A model generated the notes under the pieces. The model was not told where the DNA came from, searched no databases, and saw only the letters and a list, made by a program, of their open reading frames with translations. DNA of 20,421 nucleotides from an uncultured Clostridia bacterium (lineage in GTDB: Bacteria; Bacillota; Clostridia; Oscillospirales; Acutalibacteraceae), in the NCBI GenBank assembly GCA_946410005.1, contig CAMJYS010000002.1:1-20421 (forward strand), in the 5' to 3' direction. Shown piece after piece: positions 1 to 8,135 of this stretch. Positions within the stretch are counted from its first letter, which is position 1, and each line of letters opens with the position of its first letter. The position numbers and the translations under genes are program-made.

Positions 1-810
1 GCAGCAGGATTTGATATAAAAACTCAAAATATTGATAAATTAAAGCAAGCAATCAGGGAATTGTGCAAGAAAACAGATATTCCTTCGCCAATAATAAATA
101 TAAGTGCTAAATTAAATCCCTTGGTGATTTCCAAAAGAATTCTTGACGATTTGGCAATATTAAAACCTTTCGGTGCAGGAAATCCGGAACCGGTTTTTGG
201 CGTATTTAATATGACAATTAAAAAAATATATTCAATTGGTCAGGGAAAACATATTAAGATAACCATGTCTAGAATTAGTAACGAAAATAATAATTTTGAA
301 ATGGAGGCATTGTATTTCGGAAAATCTAAGAGTGATTTTTTATATCGTGAAGGTGATATAGTAGATATAGCCGTAACATTCAGTAAAAATGAGTTTCATG
401 GTATTGTGAATTTATCCATTCAAATTGTGGATATTAAACTTTCGAGTGTTGATTTAGAAACTATAATAAAAGAAAAGAAAATTTATAAAAGCTTTTACAG
501 GGACGGAATTTTAAAAGGTTTAGATATACCTATAGAAAATGTTATTCCCAATCATGAAGATTTTATAAAATTGTATAAATATTTCAAAAAAGAAGAAAAT
601 AATTTTTTAAGAACAGATGTAATAAACTATAGAGTTTACGGTGGAAAAGAGAGTACGCTTAAAATATATTTTGCCATAGATGCTATGGAGGAACTTGGAG
701 TGGCTACCGTATTCAGAAGTTCTGATGAGTATCGTATTAATATAAATAAAGTAAATAAAAAAGTTGATATCTTAGATTCTGTTACTTTAAAACGTATAAA
801 GGATTTTTAA
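1..810 (+). CDS. recJ: RecJ single-strand DNA exonuclease, C-terminal part (5' truncated by window)
   Basis: The reading frame is open from base 1, so this is the last 269 residues of a longer protein. RecJ is a 5'-3' single-strand-specific DNA exonuclease of the DHH family used in recombination and base-excision or mismatch repair. The first visible residues, AAGFDIKTQNIDKLKQAI, match the end of the DHHA1 domain (the GGHxxAAG region). About 35 residues later LKPFGAGNPEPVF is the conserved RecJ motif that starts the OB-fold domain. The catalytic DHH domain lies outside the window. The remaining 150 or so residues are a Lys-rich C-terminal extension, as in long Firmicute RecJ proteins. rel follows after 15 bp, suggesting one operon; the apt gene often found between recJ and rel in Firmicutes is missing. 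The RecJ family assignment is secure; total length cannot be judged. Confidence 0.9.
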   Translation, partial: AAGFDIKTQNIDKLKQAIRELCKKTDIPSPIINISAKLNPLVISKRILDDLAILKPFGAGNPEPVFGVFNMTIKKIYSIGQGKHIKITMSRISNENNNFEMEALYFGKSKSDFLYREGDIVDIAVTFSKNEFHGIVNLSIQIVDIKLSSVDLETIIKEKKIYKSFYRDGILKGLDIPIENVIPNHEDFIKLYKYFKKEENNFLRTDVINYRVYGGKESTLKIYFAIDAMEELGVATVFRSSDEYRININKVNKKVDILDSVTLKRIKDF

Positions 811-825
811 AAGAGAGGTTATCTT

Positions 826-3027
826 ATGAAAGATATTATGAAGAATTATCATACGTTTGATGAGTTAATTAAGCTCATAAACGCTAGCGGTAAAGCATAT
901 AATATTGAACTTATAAATAAAGCATATGATGTCGCATATAATGCTCATAAGGGTCAAAAAAGGGTATCGGGGTTGGACTACATATATCACCCAATATCTG
1001 TCGCATACATACTGGTAGAAATGGGAATGGATAGTGCGTCTGTAGTAGCGGCTATTTTGCACGATGTTATAGAAGATACAAAAGTAACGCAAAATGATTT
1101 AAAACAGATGTTCGGTAAAGAAATAGCAACATTAGTCGAAGGTGTAACAAAATTCAAGAAAATTCCTTCTTCGTCTCGTGAGGAACAGCAAGCTGAAGAT
1201 ATTAAAAAAGTTTTGCGTGCCACTTCTCATGATTTAAGAGTGATTATGATAAAACTTGCGGATAGGTTGCAAAACATGAGAACTATAGATTGTATGGACC
1301 CACAAAAAAAGAGGGAAAAATCTTTACAAAATATGGAGGTTTATGCGCCCATTGCTCATAGATTGGGTATCAGAACGATAAAAGATGAACTGGAAGATAT
1401 ATCGCTTAGATGCTTGGATCCAATAGCTTGTGAAGAAATCGAGAGTTCATTAGCTCTAAGAAAAGACGATAGAGAAAAATTTATAAATTTAATACAAAAA
1501 AGAATTGCTGACAGAATTCAAAAATTTGTTCCGGATATTTATATAGAGGGAAGAGTAAAAAGCATAAATGAGATTTACAAAAAGATGTTTATGAAAGGTA
1601 AATCAATGGACCAGATTTACGATATTTATGCTGTTCGTGTAATAGTCAATACAATACAAGATTGTTATTACGTTTTCGGAATAATGCATGATATGTTTCA
1701 GCCTATTCCGAGTAGATTTAAAGATTATATTGCCACTCCGAAAAAAAATATGTATCAATCATTACATACAACTGTTTTGAGCAGAGAAGGCATACCGTTT
1801 GAAATTCAGATAAGAACTTGGGAAATGCATAGAACAGCCGAATATGGCATTGCGGCTCATTGGAAATATAAATTGAAGGTCGAGGAAAACGATAATTCAT
1901 TGATAGGACCGATGTCTTGGGTAAGAAAGCTTATAGATAACCACAGAGATTCCGATGATGTAACAGACGTTGTTAATAATATAAAATCAGATTTGATACC
2001 TAAAGAAATTTTTGTTTTAACACCTCGAAGTGATGTCATAAGTTTGCCAGCGGGTTCCACAGTTGTAGATTTTGCATATGCCATACATACGGATTTGGGT
2101 AATACTATGGTAGGGGCAAACGTAAATAAAAAACTTGTTCCTGTGAATTATATTTTAAAAACAGGGGAAATAGTTGAGATATTAAGGAGCAAAGACCCAA
2201 ATAAGGGGCCGGCAAGAAATTGGTTTAGATTTGTAAAAACTAGTGAAGCCAGAAATAAAATAAAACAATGGTTTAAAAAAGAAAAACATTCTGAAAATGT
2301 TGCCGAAGGAAAGCTTGAAGTAAAAATTGAACTTGAAAAAAATAATATTTTTATTTCTGAATCTGAATATAATAAATTTTTTGAATCGGAATTAAAAAAG
2401 AATCAATGTAATAATATGGACGATTTTTTTGCTGCTATAGGTTATGGCGGAATACAGCTGTGGAAAATAATGCCAAGATTAAACAATGAATACTTAAGAA
2501 GAAAACGCAAAGGAAATCAAAATTTAAAAAACTCTTTTGAAGATGTTTTTCAAAATACAGATAATCCTTGTAGTAGAGCCGGTTGTGTAAAATTAAACAA
2601 AGCCTTGAATTTTGACATTAAATTTTCAAGATGTTGTGGACCAATTCCCGGAGACGAAATTATAGGATTTATAACAAATAAAAATATGATTTCTATACAT
2701 CGGTGTAATTGCAGTTATGTTAAAAATCATATTTATAAACCTGATAATTCCGGTAAGTGGGTACAAGCATATTGGAATGAGATAATGACAGCATTATTCG
2801 AAACTACAATAGAAATAACATCACAAAAAAATGAATATCTTTTGTCTGAAATAATAAATAAAATTCTTTCTATGAAACTAAAAGTAATATCTTTCAGTTC
2901 AAATACAATAATAGATAATAGATTTATTTTAAAGTTAACATTAAATGTAAGAGGTACGGAGCATCTGATGCATGTTATAGAAAATCTAGAAAAAATTCGT
3001 GGAATAATAGGAATAAGAAGAATTTAA
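826..3027 (+). CDS. relA: Bifunctional (p)ppGpp synthetase/hydrolase (Rel)
   Basis: Makes and degrades the alarmone (p)ppGpp from GTP/GDP and ATP in the stringent response; the long Rel protein acts on the ribosome. At 733 residues it has the usual length and full domain order. The hydrolase HD domain has H41, H55, HDVIEDT at 79-85 and KLADRLQNMRT at 143-152. The synthetase domain has GRVKS near 241, RFKD at 296-299 and EIQIRT at 325-330. A TGS domain lies at about 392-452, a helical region follows, the zinc-finger (CC) domain has paired Cys 602-603 and HRCNC at 624-628, and an ACT domain occupies about 660-733. The RXKD motif is the bifunctional (Rel/SpoT) signature rather than the EXDD of monofunctional RelA. 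GAGAGG lies just before ATG 826. There is no clear terminator after the stop codon. Symbol relA is used in the Firmicute sense (also called rel). Confidence 0.96.
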   Translation: MKDIMKNYHTFDELIKLINASGKAYNIELINKAYDVAYNAHKGQKRVSGLDYIYHPISVAYILVEMGMDSASVVAAILHDVIEDTKVTQNDLKQMFGKEIATLVEGVTKFKKIPSSSREEQQAEDIKKVLRATSHDLRVIMIKLADRLQNMRTIDCMDPQKKREKSLQNMEVYAPIAHRLGIRTIKDELEDISLRCLDPIACEEIESSLALRKDDREKFINLIQKRIADRIQKFVPDIYIEGRVKSINEIYKKMFMKGKSMDQIYDIYAVRVIVNTIQDCYYVFGIMHDMFQPIPSRFKDYIATPKKNMYQSLHTTVLSREGIPFEIQIRTWEMHRTAEYGIAAHWKYKLKVEENDNSLIGPMSWVRKLIDNHRDSDDVTDVVNNIKSDLIPKEIFVLTPRSDVISLPAGSTVVDFAYAIHTDLGNTMVGANVNKKLVPVNYILKTGEIVEILRSKDPNKGPARNWFRFVKTSEARNKIKQWFKKEKHSENVAEGKLEVKIELEKNNIFISESEYNKFFESELKKNQCNNMDDFFAAIGYGGIQLWKIMPRLNNEYLRRKRKGNQNLKNSFEDVFQNTDNPCSRAGCVKLNKALNFDIKFSRCCGPIPGDEIIGFITNKNMISIHRCNCSYVKNHIYKPDNSGKWVQAYWNEIMTALFETTIEITSQKNEYLLSEIINKILSMKLKVISFSSNTIIDNRFILKLTLNVRGTEHLMHVIENLEKIRGIIGIRRI

Positions 3028-3088
3028 AAATATCAAATTTTAGTTATATTACATACAATAATTTTATAAAAATAAAAAACATAAAAAT

Positions 3089-3117
3089 TTGTATTTTATA
3101 TTACTTTTGTGTATAAT
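3089..3117 (+). promoter_or_regulatory. Sigma-A promoter of the coiled-coil/zinc-ribbon gene
   Basis: TTGTAT at 3089-3094 and TATAAT at 3112-3117 are separated by 17 bp. Transcription would begin near 3124, leaving a leader of about 30 nt that carries the AAGGGG ribosome binding site at 3140-3145. The promoter covers the only upstream in-frame TTG, which argues that translation starts at 3155. Confidence 0.65.
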
Positions 3118-3154
3118 TGAGCTTGATAACTATTTTATAAAGGGGTTGAGTTTT

Positions 3155-3583
3155 ATGGGTATTTTAAATGATCTTGAGGAAATCGTTGTAAAAGTAAAAG
3201 CCGCAACAACTGCATTTGGTGAAAAAGCAGGTCAGTATGTTGATATTTCAAAACTTAAGTTTAAACTTATAGAATTAAAGAGTGATTTAAAATCTGAGTT
3301 TGAAAACCTTGGTAAAATTACATACGAAAATAGCAAAAACGATGTAGAAGATAGTTCTAATATTACGGTTTGTGTAGCGCAAATAGATAACCTCAAATTG
3401 CAAATCGAAGAATTAGAACGTCAAATGGCCGCGATGAAGAATAAAGTTATTTGTCATGCTTGCCGTAGTCAAAACGAAATCGGTGCGGTGTATTGCACAA
3501 AATGCGGAGAAAAAATTTCTGATGTAATCGAAACAACCGAAGCATCATCTGCAGAAGACGATTTCTTAGATTTCGAAGAATAA
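3155..3583 (+). CDS. Coiled-coil protein with C-terminal zinc ribbon, unknown function
   Basis: A soluble acidic protein of 142 residues. Residues 1-30 are a mixed helical segment, and about 31-98 form Lys/Glu-rich heptad-like helices with coiled-coil character. A short zinc ribbon has Cys 100, 103, 114 and 117 in a CxxC-x10-CxxC arrangement. The tail (about 124-142) is very acidic and ends DFLDFEE. No signal peptide or membrane segment is seen. Small proteins of this design are common in Clostridia, but I do not know a defined role; the ribbon could bind a protein or nucleic-acid partner. ATG 3155 was chosen because AAGGGG lies just upstream and an in-frame TTG at 3089 falls inside the promoter -35. 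The gene stands alone between its own promoter and terminator. Confidence 0.8.
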   Translation: MGILNDLEEIVVKVKAATTAFGEKAGQYVDISKLKFKLIELKSDLKSEFENLGKITYENSKNDVEDSSNITVCVAQIDNLKLQIEELERQMAAMKNKVICHACRSQNEIGAVYCTKCGEKISDVIETTEASSAEDDFLDFEE

Positions 3584-3592
3584 AAAAATTTA

Positions 3593-3625
3593 CCGCTTTG
3601 AGATAATTTTTTCAAAGCGGATTTT
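3593..3625 (+). terminator. Rho-independent terminator after the zinc-ribbon gene
   Basis: A perfect 9-bp stem (CCGCTTTGA at 3593-3601 with TCAAAGCGG at 3612-3620) and a 10-nt loop are followed by ATTTTTATT. The hairpin lies 9 nt after the stop codon and before the next promoter. Confidence 0.85.
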
Positions 3626-3656
3626 TATTGCGTTAAAAGGCAAAATGTACAATTTT

Positions 3657-3685
3657 TTGACGATATTTCTGTGTTTATGTATAAT
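3657..3685 (+). promoter_or_regulatory. Strong sigma-A promoter of the calpain-like gene
   Basis: TTGACG at 3657-3662 and a perfect TATAAT at 3680-3685 have 17-bp spacing. The start would be near 3692, giving a leader of about 27 nt with AGGAGG at 3705-3710, 8 nt before ATG 3719. Promoter and ribosome binding site are both near consensus, so good expression is expected. Confidence 0.8.
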
Positions 3686-3718
3686 ATATTCGAATATAAA
3701 ATATAGGAGGAATTCGGC

Positions 3719-5167
3719 ATGACATTAAAGCAGGAGTTTGAAAAGGCATACAAAACATGGGAAGCAAATGAAAAAAAGCTTGGGGTTACAAAAGAAAATT
3801 ACAAAAAATTGTATTTAGGAATGGAAAGTCTAAAAAAAGATTTGTATAGTTTTGCAAATAGATTTGAAAAAAATTTTATTCAAGCAGAAAAAATGACAGA
3901 TAAAATGGCAAATAATATATATAATGATATACGAGATAATTTGGTAGGAAAAATCGTAAAAGCTAAAAGTTTTATTGATGTAGACGAGAAGAAATGGGAA
4001 GATAAAGAAATTTGCGTGCCAGATTCTCTTGAAGCTATAGATATTTTAAAAATCGAATGTGATGAGTTGAAACTTTCTTTCGAAAATTCAAAAAATTTAT
4101 CGGATTTTTTTGAGAAAGCAATGAGTAAGCTTTATAATTCTATGCCGACAAATTTATTGATCAAATATCAAGTTGCTAACGTCATACGTGCTCTATCGAT
4201 TTTTATTTTTAGCGTTTTTAAAATTATGCATAGTAAATTAGTAATTGCAGAAAAAATATCAGAAAAAGATGAAAAATATTTTTATGATGAGAATGATAGT
4301 AATTTTGTTTCTAAAGCAATAAGGTATTTGTTTCCAAATTATTGGAGTGCAAGAGCTCAAGAATACGACAAACACACTATCGAACTGGTAAAAGGTGATG
4401 TTAAAATATTTCCTCAAGGTAAACCTTTGCCAAGAGAGGTTAAGCAAGCGGGAGTAGGTGATTGTTATTTAATGGCGGCATTAATAGCTTTAGCTAAAAA
4501 AGAACCTCAAACCATAATAGATTGTTTTGTCCAAGGTCTTGATAAAATAGAAAATGAAGAAAATATAGACATAAGATTTTTCCGTATAAAAGAACATCTG
4601 TATGTAACTGTCCCTGTAATAATAACGGTAAATAAGAAAAAAGTTATTATGCCACAGTATATCAAAGATGGTGCTTTGTGGCCTAAATTAATTGAGAAAG
4701 CATACGAGATCTATAGAAAGAAAGGATATGGATTTTTTGAGGTTAAACAAGAAAAATTAGACGGAGGAGAAAGTAGATGGCCTATGTTCGCAATTACTGG
4801 AAAAATGCCAAAAATTCTTAGTTATACAAAAAAAGATATAATATCTAAAATAAAATCGAAGTTAGAAAAATCCAAATCATTAACTTGTGGTTTTAAAAAG
4901 AAATTTGAAATCACAGACGTAAAAAGCAAAGAAAAAATTCAAATGTATAACAATCACGCATATGCGATTGTCGGAATTGGTAAGGCGGATAAAAAAAGGA
5001 AAATAGAAGAAGATTATATTAGACTTATTGAACCTAATAAAGTTGCAGGTAGAGATCCAAAATATAATAATAATAAAAATAAAGAAGGCGGACATATTGC
5101 TATAAGCTTTAAAGATTTTGAAGATAACTATCGCGATATAAGTTATACAACAAACAAAAGCTATTAA
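3719..5167 (+). CDS. Calpain-like (family C2) cysteine peptidase
   Basis: A 482-residue protein with a helical N-terminal half and a C-terminal calpain-type papain-fold domain (about 228-478). The catalytic Cys is C249 in KQAGVGDCYLMAAL, with Gln 243 six residues before it as in the calpain oxyanion hole (Q-G-x-L-G-D-C). LWPKLIEKAYEIY (320-332) and LDGG (347-350) match the calpain LWP-LLEKAYAK and SGG regions. The catalytic His is H413 in NNHAYAIVGI. GGHIAISFKDFEDNY (457-471) matches the end of the domain. At the third catalytic position calpains have RxRNPW, but here it reads RLIEPN (435-440): Glu 438 aligns with the usual Asn and Asn 440 is shifted by two. Residues 1-200 are Lys/Glu-rich helices, with a hydrophobic stretch at about 153-170 that may be a buried helix. 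There is no signal peptide, so it is probably cytoplasmic. No C2-like or Ca-binding EF-hand domain is visible. Fold assignment is good; substrate is unknown. Confidence 0.85.
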   Translation: MTLKQEFEKAYKTWEANEKKLGVTKENYKKLYLGMESLKKDLYSFANRFEKNFIQAEKMTDKMANNIYNDIRDNLVGKIVKAKSFIDVDEKKWEDKEICVPDSLEAIDILKIECDELKLSFENSKNLSDFFEKAMSKLYNSMPTNLLIKYQVANVIRALSIFIFSVFKIMHSKLVIAEKISEKDEKYFYDENDSNFVSKAIRYLFPNYWSARAQEYDKHTIELVKGDVKIFPQGKPLPREVKQAGVGDCYLMAALIALAKKEPQTIIDCFVQGLDKIENEENIDIRFFRIKEHLYVTVPVIITVNKKKVIMPQYIKDGALWPKLIEKAYEIYRKKGYGFFEVKQEKLDGGESRWPMFAITGKMPKILSYTKKDIISKIKSKLEKSKSLTCGFKKKFEITDVKSKEKIQMYNNHAYAIVGIGKADKKRKIEEDYIRLIEPNKVAGRDPKYNNNKNKEGGHIAISFKDFEDNYRDISYTTNKSY

Positions 5168-5176
5168 TTATTTACA

Positions 5177-5212
5177 AAAAACATTTTTGCGATAAAAAGC
5201 AAGAATGTTTTT
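5177..5212 (+). terminator. Terminator after the calpain-like gene
   Basis: AAAAACATTTTTGC at 5177-5190 pairs with GCAAGAATGTTTTT at 5199-5212: 14 pairs including one G-T wobble, 8-nt loop, and the last bases form the T-run. It separates the calpain-like gene from the ileS promoter. Confidence 0.7.
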
Positions 5213-5220
5213 CTAAATTC

Positions 5221-5249
5221 TTGAAATGATTGTTTTCTAAAACTATAAT
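5221..5249 (+). promoter_or_regulatory. Sigma-A promoter of ileS
   Basis: TTGAAA at 5221-5226 and TATAAT at 5244-5249 have 17-bp spacing. The start would be near 5256, so the leader is about 39 nt. That is far too short for a T-box riboswitch, and no TGGNACCGCG sequence is present. Confidence 0.75.
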
Positions 5250-5282
5250 ATATATAAGCTAAGCTTCGAAAAGTTTTAGAAA
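5234..5282. repeat. 11-bp inverted repeat flanking the ileS -10 region
   Basis: TTTCTAAAACT (5234-5244) and AGTTTTAGAAA (5272-5282) form a perfect 11-bp dyad centred at about 5258, near the predicted transcription start. The left arm sits in the promoter spacer and would not be transcribed, so an RNA hairpin is excluded. It could be an operator or chance in AT-rich DNA. Confidence 0.4.
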
Positions 5283-5294
5283 GGAAAGTATTTT

Positions 5295-8093
5295 ATGTCA
5301 ACTGATTATAACAGCACTTTGAATTTACCCAAAACTGATTTTCCTATGAGGGCAAGTTTGCCGGAAAACGAACCCGGTACACTTGAATATTGGGAAGAAA
5401 GCAGAATTTATGAAAAAATAATGAAAAATAATAAAGAAAAACAGCACTATATTGTTCACGACGGTCCTCCATATGCAAACGGAGATATACATTTAGGCCA
5501 TGCTTTGAACAAAGTTTTGAAAGACATTATTGTAAAATTTAAAAACATGAACGGCTTTAAAGCTCCGTTTGTTCCCGGTTGGGATACACATGGACTTCCG
5601 ACTGAAATAAAAGCCAGAACTAAATTTGGCGCCGAAAAATCAAAATTAATGTCCGATATAGAACTCAGAAATTTATGCAAAGAGTTCGCTAGCGATTATG
5701 TAGAAAAACAAAAAAGAGAATTCAAAAGACTCGGAGTTATTGGGAACTGGGATGAGCCATATATCACTCTTTTGCCCGAATACGAAGCTGAGCAAATAAG
5801 GATATTTGCAAAAATGGCCGAAAGGGAAGGTACTATTTACAGAGGAATGCGACCGGTTTATTGGTGTCCGTGTTGTGAAACTGCGTTAGCAGAAGCAGAA
5901 ATAGAGTATCAAAACGATAAATGTTACTCAGTTTATGTAAAATTTGCAGTTTCAGACGACAAAGGTAAACTTAAATCTTTCGGCGTTGATATTTCGAAAG
6001 CATATTTCGTGATTTGGACTACAACTTCGTGGACATTGCCTGGCAACGTAGCGATTTGCGTTGGGCCAAACTTTAAATACGCAGTTATAAAAGCAAACGA
6101 TGAATTTTATATAGTTTCTGATGAACTAAAGGACAAAGTTATGGCTGCAGGTAAAATTGAAAATTATGAAGTTTTAGGCACTATTGATGGCTCCGATTTA
6201 GAATATATGGAAGCAAAACATCCATTTTTAGATAGAAAATCGCTCGTAATAGTTGGCGACCATGTTACAACAGAAAGTGGTACAGGTTGCGTACACACTG
6301 CTCCGGGACATGGAATGGAGGACTTTGAAGTTTGCAAAAATTACAAAGATTTACCAGTTATAGTTCCTGTAAATGGAGAAGGAATTTTAACTGAAGAAGC
6401 AGGAGAATTTTCCGGACTTAAATTCAGTGAAGCCGGAAAGAAAATTTGCGATAAATTAAAAGAAGATAATTTACTTTTTGCGGTTAAAATTATTGATCAC
6501 CAATATCCTCATTGTTGGCGTTGTAAATCTGAAATAATTTTTAGGGCTACAAAGCAATGGTTTTGCTCCGTAGAAAATTTCAAAAATGAAGCATTGAAAT
6601 CTATAGAAACAGTCAATTGGAATCCAAAATGGGGAAAAGACAGAATGATTTCTATGGTAACAGAACGCAAAGATTGGTGTATTTCACGTCAAAGAAAATG
6701 GGGCGTACCTATTCCTATTTTCTTCTGCAAAGATTGTGGCGAAGAATTGATTGATAAAGATACAATGATGAATATAGCAGATATCTTCGAAAAAGAAGGT
6801 TCAGATTCCTGGTATGTTCATGATGCAAAATACTTTTTACTAAATGGTACATCTTGCAAACACTGCGGAGCTACAAATTTCGAAAAAGAACAGGATATAA
6901 TGGATGTTTGGTTCGATTCAGGAACATCTCATGCGGCGGTTTGCGATAAAAGAGATGAACTCGATTTCCCTGCGGATTTATATTTAGAAGGAGCGGATCA
7001 ATACAGAGGTTGGTTCCAATCCTCATTACTCACAAGCGTTGCTTCAAAAGGCTGTGCACCTTATAAAAACATCGTAACTCACGGATGGGTAGTAGATGAA
7101 GACGGAAAGAAACAGTCTAAATCGCAAAATAATGGTGTAAGCCCGGAAGAAGTTGTAAAAAAATACGGCGCAGATATTTTAAGACTTTGGGTTTCATCTG
7201 CCGATTATCATTCAGATGTAAAAATGTCCACAAATATATTAAAACAACTCAGCGAGGCATATCGTAAAATCAGAAATACCGCAAGATTTATAATGGGTAA
7301 CTTGTACGATTTTAATCCTGATAAAGATATGATTGAGAATTCAGACGAGCTATTTAGTATAGATAAATGGGCAATCGCAAAGCTTAATGAATTAATCGAA
7401 AAAGTAAAAGCTGGATACGAAACATTTGAATTTTATAATGTCTATCACGCAATTCAAAAATTCTGTATAGTGGATATGTCTAACTTTTATCTGGATGTAT
7501 TGAAAGATCGCTTGTATGTCGAGAAAAAAGATGGAATTAAACGCCGTACAGCACAAACTACGATTTATATTATTTTAAGTACATTAGTAAAAATGATTGC
7601 ACCAATTCTTTCGTATACAGCGGAAGAAATTTGGAAATACATGCCGCATAAAACTTCTGATAATTTAGAAAGTGTATTCCTAAATGATATGCAAAAAATT
7701 ATAGAGATAAATATTTCAAGCGAGTTCATAAGTTGTTGGGATAGAATACAAAAAATCAGAGACGGCATAAAAAAAGTTTTAGAAATCCAAAGAAAAAATA
7801 AAGTTATCGGATCGTCTTTAGAAGCTGATATAACGATTTTCTGTAAAGGCGAGATGTATGAATTTATAAAAGAAAATGAGAAAGAATTACAAGATGTTCT
7901 TATAGTTTCTAATATGAAAGTGTGTTCTGACGGTGCGGGAGAATATTTAATAGAAGATGTGGAAGGTCTTTCAATAAATATAGACCACTCTTCATACGGA
8001 AAATGCGAACGTTGCTGGACATATCACGAATCTGTCGGTAAAAACGAAAAACACCCTACAATTTGTAGCCGCTGTGCAGAAGTTTTGGGTTAA
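5295..8093 (+). CDS. ileS: Isoleucyl-tRNA synthetase
   Basis: Class I aminoacyl-tRNA synthetase that charges tRNA-Ile and hydrolyses mischarged Val-tRNA-Ile. At 932 residues it is typical for the bacterial enzyme. PYANGDIHLGHALNK holds the HIGH signature (HLGH 66-69). The CP1 editing domain carries TTSWTLPGNVAI and GTGCVHTAPGHG. WCISRQRKWGVPIP is the conserved stretch after the editing insertion. The second signature reads KQSKS (606-610) followed by QNN, instead of the usual KMSKS-LGN. The C-terminal zinc finger is intact (Cys 904, 907, 924, 927). AAAGGAAAG lies just before ATG 5295. It has its own promoter and terminator and appears monocistronic. Confidence 0.97.
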   Translation: MSTDYNSTLNLPKTDFPMRASLPENEPGTLEYWEESRIYEKIMKNNKEKQHYIVHDGPPYANGDIHLGHALNKVLKDIIVKFKNMNGFKAPFVPGWDTHGLPTEIKARTKFGAEKSKLMSDIELRNLCKEFASDYVEKQKREFKRLGVIGNWDEPYITLLPEYEAEQIRIFAKMAEREGTIYRGMRPVYWCPCCETALAEAEIEYQNDKCYSVYVKFAVSDDKGKLKSFGVDISKAYFVIWTTTSWTLPGNVAICVGPNFKYAVIKANDEFYIVSDELKDKVMAAGKIENYEVLGTIDGSDLEYMEAKHPFLDRKSLVIVGDHVTTESGTGCVHTAPGHGMEDFEVCKNYKDLPVIVPVNGEGILTEEAGEFSGLKFSEAGKKICDKLKEDNLLFAVKIIDHQYPHCWRCKSEIIFRATKQWFCSVENFKNEALKSIETVNWNPKWGKDRMISMVTERKDWCISRQRKWGVPIPIFFCKDCGEELIDKDTMMNIADIFEKEGSDSWYVHDAKYFLLNGTSCKHCGATNFEKEQDIMDVWFDSGTSHAAVCDKRDELDFPADLYLEGADQYRGWFQSSLLTSVASKGCAPYKNIVTHGWVVDEDGKKQSKSQNNGVSPEEVVKKYGADILRLWVSSADYHSDVKMSTNILKQLSEAYRKIRNTARFIMGNLYDFNPDKDMIENSDELFSIDKWAIAKLNELIEKVKAGYETFEFYNVYHAIQKFCIVDMSNFYLDVLKDRLYVEKKDGIKRRTAQTTIYIILSTLVKMIAPILSYTAEEIWKYMPHKTSDNLESVFLNDMQKIIEINISSEFISCWDRIQKIRDGIKKVLEIQRKNKVIGSSLEADITIFCKGEMYEFIKENEKELQDVLIVSNMKVCSDGAGEYLIEDVEGLSINIDHSSYGKCERCWTYHESVGKNEKHPTICSRCAEVLG

Positions 8094-8101
8094 AAACAGA
8101 G

Positions 8102-8133
8102 CCTATCTGAAAAATTTTTCAGATAGGTTTTTT
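8102..8133. terminator. Terminator between convergent ileS and sigE
   Basis: A perfect 13-bp palindrome arm (CCTATCTGAAAAA at 8102-8114, mirrored to 8127) is followed on the + strand by six T residues. On the - strand the hairpin is followed by CTCTGTTTTTA, so it may also end the spoIIGA-sigE transcript, though less ideally. Confidence 0.9.
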
Positions 8134-8135
8134 AG

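Noticed and set aside
3089..3154. In-frame upstream extension of the zinc-ribbon gene from a TTG codon
   Set aside because: The TTG coincides with the predicted promoter -35, has no ribosome binding site, and the added residues look like translated AT-rich spacer. ATG 3155 has a good AAGGGG.
5168..5294. T-box riboswitch ahead of ileS
   Set aside because: No TGGNACCGCG core or specifier stem is present and the leader is only about 39 nt.
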